A model generated the notes under the pieces. The model made no database searches, was not told the DNA's origin, and saw only the letters and a list, made by a program, of their open reading frames with translations. Shown here one piece after another: positions 57,562 through 64,000 of a stretch of DNA of 64,000 nt. This stretch comes from Marasmius tenuissimus (lineage: Eukaryota > Basidiomycota > Agaricomycetes > Agaricales > Marasmiaceae): contig JAQOTA010000060.1 of NCBI GenBank assembly GCA_029532415.1, positions 2,914,001 to 2,978,000 on the forward strand. Direction: 5' to 3'. Numbering within the stretch: position 1 is the stretch's first letter; every line of letters begins with the position of its first letter. The translations under genes were made by a program, and so were the position numbers.

Positions 57562-58400
57562 ATGACCTCGGCTCTTGAATTCGTTGTTTCGTCCGGACTC
57601 TCATGGCAATGGACTACATCGTTGGCTTCTGCTCTCATGCTCGCCTCACTTTGACAGCAGCATCTTAGACTGATACTACTACAGGCTCAGACGACCTCCG
57701 CCCTCATCTTTGAAGTCCCATCGACCAACTACACACTCGACTGCTTTGGTTTTATCTATCACGTCGATTTGAGCACGGAAGGAAAGGTCAGAAGCAAGAT
57801 GAAAACGCACGTCGAAATAGATGACGGCTCGAGGTATCTCTGGTCGCCTCTTTCTACTAATAGACTCTCACACCGCCGAATCAAAAGAGAAGGAATCATT
57901 ATCCAACGCCACGGATATATCCGGTAAGTTTTCGTGGTATAAGACACCCGAGGTTTTAGAACGAATTAGCATTAGGATTCCATTTTAGACTTGGATAGTG
58001 AACGACGCGTCGCCATACTCATAACCTCCCCTCTCTCTCAAGCTGGAGCTCGCCAGAACGATTCGCGACTGATAGTGCTCACTAGCCTCCGCGATGAACA
58101 CCAATTTAGGAGCATGAACATAGGGAAGGAGTCTTGATCGTGGTTGGGAGCGTGAACTCTGGGAAGCCGGCTGCGTAGAATCTGAGAAAAGGTGTCAAGG
58201 TGAGTTCGACTACTCGACGAGGGCCGTTGGCTGACATTCATTGATAGTATCATTTTTATTCTGAAATTGCGATGAACACGAAGCACCTGTTTTGAGTATA
58301 CAAACAAGGTGAGTATCTCTTCCCGATGTGGTATGAAGCTTGGACACTCAGGCTGTGGACGGTCCGCTGAGTAGATCGCGAAAATGTCCTGTCTTTCTTC
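57562..58400 (+). pseudogene. gamma-5 block upstream of G7 (partly open)
   Basis: The exon at 57685-57923 is fully open for 79 codons. It begins AQTTSALIFEVPSTNYTLDC, contains GFIYHVDLSTEGK and ends GIIIQRHGYIR before GTAAGT. A short frame from ATG 57562 reads MTSALEFVVSSGLSWQW and ends in TGA, so either a first intron starts before the stop or the start exon is decayed. Downstream pieces match gamma-1 and gamma-3; one reads SEIAMNTKHLF and is then stopped by TGA near 58290. It resembles no family I recognise. Confidence 0.4.
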
Positions 58401-58429
58401 TCGACGAACCGACATACAAACTTTGGCAC

Positions 58430-58693
58430 TCATTGGATGGGAATCGCTGGTCGCAAAACCGGCCACACGCTATGATGTGGGATCCAGAGGTCCACTATGG
58501 GATTTGAGGCCCACAGGATGACTGGTGATCATTTTCGTGATGGTAACAATAGGAGATACGGAGGGGACCAGGCCCAAGACCTCGTGCAAGCTGTTGGGGG
58601 GTAGGCTGTGTCGACCTCCTTCGTTCCTTCCTCCATCATCTCACACCTTCTCTCATCCTCCCCGCTTCCAACCCCTCCCGCTATCCTAAAATC
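58430..58693 (+). promoter_or_regulatory. G7 promoter and pyrimidine-rich leader
   Basis: Closely like the G2 upstream region, including GATCATTTTCGTGATGGT and the C/T-rich leader at about 58612-58680. Confidence 0.45.
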
Positions 58694-60288
58694 ATGACCA
58701 CTTACTTCTCCAATGCTCAGGGCACAACGGTGGGGGACCATGCGAACTTCCAGACCATTGTTGGAAATCCTACAACAAATCATTACCACAATTCAGAAAG
58801 AGAGGATCGGGTGACTTTGGTGAGTATCAGGACACTGTATTCTGAGCCATGATTCTAATTGTTGCCTGCAGCACGGTAGGACTGTCAGAAGAATCATCGA
58901 CGGCGATATCATTTTCCAGCGCATTCTATTGTCTGAGGTCCTGTCAGTCAACGTCAAGCCGGAGGAGGCATCGACATCAACAGAGTTGCAGGTCATCAAA
59001 GTGAAGAAAACGGAACAAACAGCCAAAATATATGGACATCGGGGAAAGTTTACGGCGACCACTTTTGAGCCAGTTGACGAGGAGGATTGGGTGAAATTCA
59101 AAGAGGTGGGTTTCAGCATTCGGCGCAATTGGAATCATCTGACAGTCAGCTTCAGATAGTAAAGCTAGTTCTCGAGGTGGCGATGTGCGGGCGGTGAGTT
59201 GACCTACCACTTGCCTGTTGGTCAATATTAAGAGATGTTGCAGGTCGGCACTACTCAAACAAGTTTTCGCAGTGGCCGAGTCCGAGAACACGATGACGAT
59301 AATTGCGCACGACGGTAAGTTTCCTGTTGGGACTTTTGAGTGTGGGTGCTCAGAGGCAGCAGAACTTGTAAATGGGGATGAATTTACTGATCTGTATTGG
59401 GGAAAGGAATGGATTGTATATTATTACCTAGATTATACACTTGTATGTTCAACCTTTGAGCTTTTTGACCCAGCTGAGGAGTGTCCTTAGGTGATTGCAA
59501 TCCAGTCTTTGCGCGCCGACGAGACTCTGAGCTTTCCAGTGAGTTTATTGTTTCTGGCAGCGGCTGGCTAATAACAGCAAAAAGGTTACGGATCGTTGGA
59601 GAGATTGGTCGTTCAACATCAAGAATTTGGCTTGGCAATACAACCCCGCTTCTCTCTGCCTCGATCCACCGACCGAAGAACACCTCCGACCATACCTCTA
59701 TTCCCGACCACCACTTCGTCAAGACACCCTTCGACAACTCAACACCGCCGAAATTGTCGCCCACGTCAAGGAAAGCTTGGGCGATGTTTTGCACCTGATT
59801 GCGCCAGTGGGAGGGAGGTGGATCACCGAACTGTCACTCTACGCCCGACACGGGGTTCTGACGTTTGGCGCTGTTGTTGACCGCTATAAACCGGAAATCC
59901 TTGCCCACCTTCCTTCCTTCCCTTCTCTCGAGTGGTTTTGCTATAGCCTCAACCCCGACGTCAAAGCCAGCCTTTCCGGCTCAGGTGTGTCCACATTTCA
60001 ACTCCATTTTCCCTTTCTAATTCCTGACTTGCTTAGTGCCAGGGCGAGTTGACTTCTCATTCCAAAAGACTGGGGACGTCCAAGTGGAACTTGACTTCGG
60101 CTGGCGTATTCCAGAGAAAGACCGTAACCAACTTGGTTGCGCCTTTGTCTGCCAGTCCCTCCACTTCTGTGACGACTCCGGAGATGCGAGTCATCGTGTT
60201 GGTGAGTGTTTCTTCGTATATCTCTGCTTTCCTTTGTCTGATGTTTTCGTCCTCTGAGTATTTATCGATCAAGTCGGATTCTACCTTA

Positions 60289-60425
60289 CAGCTATTTGAG
60301 GAACTTAGGGCGCGCGCGGATTTTTTTTCTCAGGCCTCAAAAGTGTCCGCCAGCAGTCGCAACGGCTTAGTTCATTCATTTTACAGTAGAATACGATAGT
60401 TCTTGTATTTCTGGATAGTGGTAGC
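60289..60425 (+). repeat. Left terminal inverted repeat of the Tc1-like element
   Basis: It pairs with 60885-61022 read on the other strand. Shared landmarks are GGGCGCGCGCGGATT, CTCAGGCCTCAAAA, GCCAGCAGTCGC and TTCTTGTAT. Confidence 0.85.
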
Positions 60426-60486
60426 GACAGGCTAGGGAATGGTACCATTTTCTAAGCCAAATCCAGTAGAAAAGGTCAAAAGCGAG

Positions 60487-60753
60487 TCAGTACGAGCATT
60501 TATGTGATCTACGCACCCTACACTCGTCACTAGTCATGCATGGCCTCCTTCCCTTACCCTTCCGCTCCCTATAGACCTCTCCTAAGTCATTCCAGGTCTG
60601 GATTATGCGTTGAACAACCCGCAGAGGTATGTCAAGGTCGATAGCTATAGCTGTAGTCCTTTTGTTGAGTGTATACTGTTGATAAATAACTCTCCTCTTT
60701 AGATCTGGTGTATAGTGGCGATGTTGACGATGTAGAGGTAATTTTCGAGGCAT
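60487..60753 (-). pseudogene. Tc1-like transposase N-terminal fragment (HTH)
   Basis: 88 codons containing RHYTPDLKRRVIYQQYTLNK, then AIDLDIPLRVVQRIIQTWND and KGKGRRPCM. This is the N-terminal helix-turn-helix DNA-binding region of a Tc1/mariner DDE transposase, the form common in Agaricomycetes as I recall it. The catalytic DDE domain is absent, so it cannot transpose the element. It might still bind the inverted repeats if expressed. Confidence 0.8.
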
Positions 60754-60884
60754 TGGACAGCCATTGACGTGGTGGTAAGAGTAAGAGAGGGTGTGGTCAC
60801 GCCGTAACTCCCCAACTTGGGCATTTAACAGCGCTGAAACCCAGAATTTGCCTAGAAAATTATATCATTCCCTCGAGAATACCT

Positions 60885-61022
60885 ACCGCTATCCAAATAT
60901 ACAAGAATCTGCCTAATATACTGTAGATTGAGCGAGCTACGGCGTCGCGACTGCTGGCGGGCATTTTTGAGGCCTGAGAAAAAAAAATAATCCGCGCGCG
61001 CCCTAAGTTCCTCAAATAGCTG
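60885..61022 (-). repeat. Right terminal inverted repeat of the Tc1-like element
   Basis: Reverse complement of the left repeat, with an A-run of 9 at about 60979-60987 where the left copy has 8 T. Confidence 0.85.
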
Positions 61023-61418
61023 TAAAGGTATCTTCTCCGATGACCCCACAACCCGTTCAATGCCAACATACCTTTTCATCCATCCTCTACCCATTGATTC
61101 CATCAACAATTATCCTTGTGTGCGCTATCCATTTCCCGAAGAACTATTCTACTGGTCGCACAACTCACAGGGAGGGAATGCTATTGCCAAGGAGACTTGG
61201 GAAAGATTCGGGATCCCCGAGTTGAGCGTGAAGGAAGGGATTGGTTCCTACTGGGAAGAGGACGAGTACACCGTTGTCCGAGAACATTTTTGCTCGAGAA
61301 ATTACGACCTGGACGGGAAGCAGTATGCGCGCGAGCATGGATACCCTGAGTTGATACTTGGTGCGCAACACTTTCCTTCACAACCTGTTACTGCACTAAC
61401 ATCTTTTTTGTTTCTCAG

Positions 61419-62740
61419 CTGATCCACACGATACTGCCAAGATAGAAGAGCTCAAAGGCTCAAACTCAGACTGGGAGACCGAAACTTCAACTTCCCCTTC
61501 ACGGCTCGTACCTCGTCGTGTTCATGCGGAGCAGCAGGATTTCTACCACAAGTATGACAAGACCAATCATGGCCAGGCCTTCGAGGAAGCCAACGTACGG
61601 CTCATAAGGCCACTTCCAAGGAGAGGTGCATTTGCGACACACCCCGGCACATTCTCCCTCGACTACGCCTCAGAGCCGCGCGTCAATTACTCTCAGGACC
61701 TTCATGTTCACACTGGTTATGATGTTCCCTACGGTAATCGACAGTCGGGTTTTCTTCCTTATGTCTTTCCAGACCTCTCCTCGACACACGTTTTGGTCGG
61801 TCCTATAGACGGTGTGAACAGGTCCGCCACTAAGTCGTTTCCCCGTGGCAGAGACACAGAAGGGGCCAGGATACAGCCACAGTACGCAACTACGATAAAC
61901 TCCTTCAATGACCCGCACTCGCAACAGAACGCCCGGGTTGGTTTGAACACCATCAACTCCAGCACACCCTATCATTCCTATTCCCTCCCCAACTCAACGG
62001 ACTCTATTCATGTTGAACCCATTGTATCTGATGGCTACTTCTCACCTAATGTAGCGCCATCAGATGTCCTGCATCTCACAGCTACGAATCTTGACCACGT
62101 ACCATTTACTGCCGCCGATGACTTCTCTGGCGTGTCCACCCCCAGTAACCACGCACTGTCTCGCAATATCCCCACCGATCGCTCGAACGAGTTTGCCATG
62201 CACGACAGAGACACTCTGTCTGTCCCTTATGGTAGCGTTGGACACGGCGGGTCCACCGCTCCGTCGTTTCTCCATGCCGGAAATATGCAAAACGTTAGGA
62301 TAGAGCCACCGTACGAGAGGATGGTGGATTGTACACATTCAGAATGGAACATATGGGGGAATTCTGACACCTTCCACAGCGACAATACCTATACTTCCCC
62401 TTTTCTTCCGGACCCAGTAAACTCAATGCACATGTCACAAGTTGCGACTACGAGCCTCAACCACGTACCATATACCACCGCCAACAACTCCCACTGTCTC
62501 ATGCCGTTGGCCATTAGTTACCCCAGCACGGCCCAGGACGTGCTTGATCCCGACGGAAGTGCTTCATTTGCTCTCTACTGTGACGGAGGACGAGTGCCTC
62601 AATCCTCACAACAGCCTCCAATGTACTGGCCACATACATCTTCGGATGGCGGGGGGAATCAGGCGCCGTCTTCTGCGTTTTCTGCTTGGAATCAGGACAG
62701 CGGTGAAGAGATGGAGGGGTTAGTGTTCACAAATGCTTGA
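61419..62740 (+). other. G7 last exon: long low-complexity tail with an internal repeat
   Basis: This exon is 1322 nt, open throughout and ends in TGA. It begins DPHDTAKIEELKGSNSDWET, continues rich in S, N, P, T, D and H, and has no predicted fold I can see. Two segments resemble each other: about 61862-62113 (RIQPQY, LPNSTDSIHV, LDHVPFTAADD) and about 62291-62476 (RIEPPY, LPDPVNSMHM, LNHVPYTTANN), suggesting an internal duplication. The last residues are EEMEGLVFTNA. The acidic, Q/N/S-rich make-up would suit a disordered or activation-type region, but that is only inference. Confidence 0.7.
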
Positions 62741-62965
62741 TGTGGCACTGCCGGGCGGGCACCTATTACTGGCATATAACCACTCCGACGCATCGATGGT
62801 CAAAGATTGGCCGCGCTCTCTGCAGATTTTCTTTTGGACTACGTATCTTTCTGTATGATCATCTATGAGAATAGTGGTTTCGATGGTGTAAGGAAGAGAT
62901 ATAATACCAGCAACATTAATTATGATATGTGCACCAAGTGAGGCGTTCCGCACCAGGAACACAGA

Positions 62966-64000
62966 TCATTCAGGTGAGCCCAATGTCTTTACGCTTCGAG
63001 GGGTGCCTCTCAAGCTTCGGACGACTCCAACTTGGTCCAAATATACTAGTCGTGTCTCGAAGCATGGGACCATCCATGTTTGAACGTGAAAATGAGGATA
63101 AAATTGAACTCGAATCTTTGAAGGTACAAAATAAGAAGCGTCCGCATCGTCCGTACGATCCAATTCATGACCAAAGAATTGCGAGTTCGAGAGAGCGAGA
63201 AGATACCCGGATATCGAGAGCGTCCCCGGGGTGATAATCGTCGACAGGATGTCTTTATTCAAACCCGTTTCACTCCACTCGGTTCCGTGAACGAGCAGGT
63301 TACAGTGTCTCCACAAACACGATAGGATGAAACAAGAACGCCGGAAATAAACATGGATGGTGTGTCCGTATTTCCTCGACGCGTTACCAAGAACCCCCTC
63401 CATGCGACTACACCAAGCCAGTAAAGTCGAACACCCTCGACTATTTGATTTCGCCAGGTGTGAGGAACCGGAGTTGTTGTTATTGAGATTCCGCCGAGTA
63501 CGACGAGGTAAAGCACAAGCTTGCGGATCGAACTCACCCTTTATGATCCCAACAGCTCCAATAAACTTGCCTGCCTCGAGTTGGATCGTGTGGATGAATT
63601 CTCGTTACTCGCTGACCGACCCAACTTGAACTCGGCGGGCGTCTGGAAGTGGTACGGTAGCGCTGGATAGACCCGAGGAGAGGTTGAATCAACTGCAAGC
63701 GTACAGCAAGAGAATAATCTCAAAAGTAGAAGACACGCTCGTGGAACTCGTAAAGGATGAGGCCTTAAGGCCTGAGATTGAAGATACAGCGGGTGAGGGG
63801 ATGTAAAATGAATTTGATTCCGAGAAAGTCTGGCTCGAGAATGGTAGTGGTCCAAGAGTCAAGCTGTTTTGGATGCCGCAACGGGATCTAAGCATTTTAG
63901 ACCTTTCGTGAAGGGCTCCTTTAGCAAGAGCCTGATTGGAAGGTACGACAGTGGTTTCGGGGGCAGATCTTCCAGCCTTGTACGATACTGCGTGTTTAGT
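62966..64000 (-). pseudogene. delta-4 block, cut by the window edge
   Basis: Near-identical to delta-1, with the same frames at 62966-63403, 63541-63855 and 63689-63895 and the same in-frame breaks. Confidence 0.35.

Larger units (their letters stand above)
60289..61022. mobile_element. 734-bp Tc1/mariner-type element with long inverted repeats
   Basis: It starts CAGCTATTTGAGG, ends CCTCAAATAGCTG and is flanked by TA (60287-60288 and 61023-61024). The inverted repeats are about 135-140 bp; the outer 34 bases are identical and the inner part is about 80% alike by eye. Between them lies a short remnant of a transposase gene on the minus strand. TA duplication, long inverted repeats and the transposase type place it in Tc1/mariner. 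It is internally deleted and non-autonomous. Confidence 0.9.
58694..62740 (+). pseudogene. G7: long-tail G-family gene broken by a Tc1-like element
   Basis: Exons are 58694-58819, 58872-59105, 59156-59193, 59244-59314, 59360-59442, 59491-59538, 59585-59984, 60043-60201, 60259-61360 (interrupted) and 61419-62740. Removing the 734-bp element and one TA leaves exon 9 at exactly 366 nt, as in the other copies, and a total of 2847 nt (948 residues) without a stop. As it stands, a stop codon occurs within five codons of the insertion. N-terminal and kinase-like regions match the family; FYWSHNSQGG replaces FYWSHDSQGG. The last exon codes about 440 low-complexity residues instead of the 89-91 residue short tail. 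The otherwise perfect frame implies a recent insertion. Confidence 0.85.
61413..64000. repeat. Segmental duplication, copy 2 (partner 15718-18940)
   Basis: Nearly identical to copy 1 apart from the 624-bp insert. It runs to the window edge. It includes the uninterrupted long tail exon, the 3' flank with the AGGAAGAGATATAATACCAG stretch (about 62891-62910), and delta-4. Confidence 0.85.

Noticed and set aside
61793..62740. 315-codon frame as an independent gene
   Set aside because: It begins at a TTG inside an exon that is open from 61419 and continues the G7 reading frame after a good acceptor.
1..64000. CRISPR arrays, rRNA or tRNA genes
   Set aside because: No regularly spaced short repeats, no rRNA-like sequence, and no cloverleaf I could support; a tRNA scan would be needed to exclude a tRNA gene.

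Overview
The window looks like a gene-poor, repeat-rich part of a basidiomycete genome, most likely an Agaricomycete (mushroom-forming) species. The evidence is the many 45-60 nt GT-AG introns, the absence of bacterial-style operons, a Ty1/copia retrotransposon, a Tc1/mariner element, and a tandem gene family whose C-terminal motif I recognise from large lineage-specific families of hypothetical proteins in Agaricales. I cannot name the genus.

The backbone is a head-to-tail array of seven plus-strand paralogues, called G1-G7 here: G1 182-1358 (5' truncated), G2 7647-17680 (broken by two insertions and a stop codon), G3 23062-25374, G4 32111-34448, G5 39466-about 41790 (frameshifted), G6 50258-52570, and G7 58694-62740 (broken by a Tc1-like element). 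They share exon number, intron phases and nearly constant exon lengths (126/129, 234, 38, 71, 80/83, 48, 400/403, 156/159, 366 nt). G3, G4 and G6 give complete 597-599 residue models. G1, G3, G4 and G6 end in a short two-exon tail, and G5 has a decayed version of it. G2 and G7 end in one long exon coding a roughly 440-residue low-complexity tail. The proteins have an N-terminal F-x-N-A-x-G...G-N motif, a segment that looks like a degenerate kinase N-lobe, and a C-terminal YWS-x-D...GYP region. Their function is unknown.

The 5-8 kb between the G genes is not unique sequence. It is built from recurring blocks: a minus-strand relic (alpha), a divergent plus-strand relic (beta), sometimes a minus-strand relic (delta), and a plus-strand relic (gamma) just upstream of the next G gene. 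The blocks keep aligned splice sites and stretches of open frame, but stops and frameshifts are common, so most are probably decayed genes carried along by tandem duplication. I could not assign them to known families.

Mobile DNA: a full-length 6082-bp copia element (9631-15712) sits in the last intron of G2, with 259-bp LTRs differing at 2 sites, a 5-bp target duplication and a primer site matching the initiator-tRNA anticodon arm. A 624-bp non-autonomous element with a 9-bp target duplication (16377-17000) sits in the last exon of G2. A 734-bp Tc1/mariner element flanked by TA (60289-61022) sits in exon 9 of G7. A recent segmental duplication links 15718-about 18940 with 61413-64000. I saw no rRNA, tRNA or CRISPR array.
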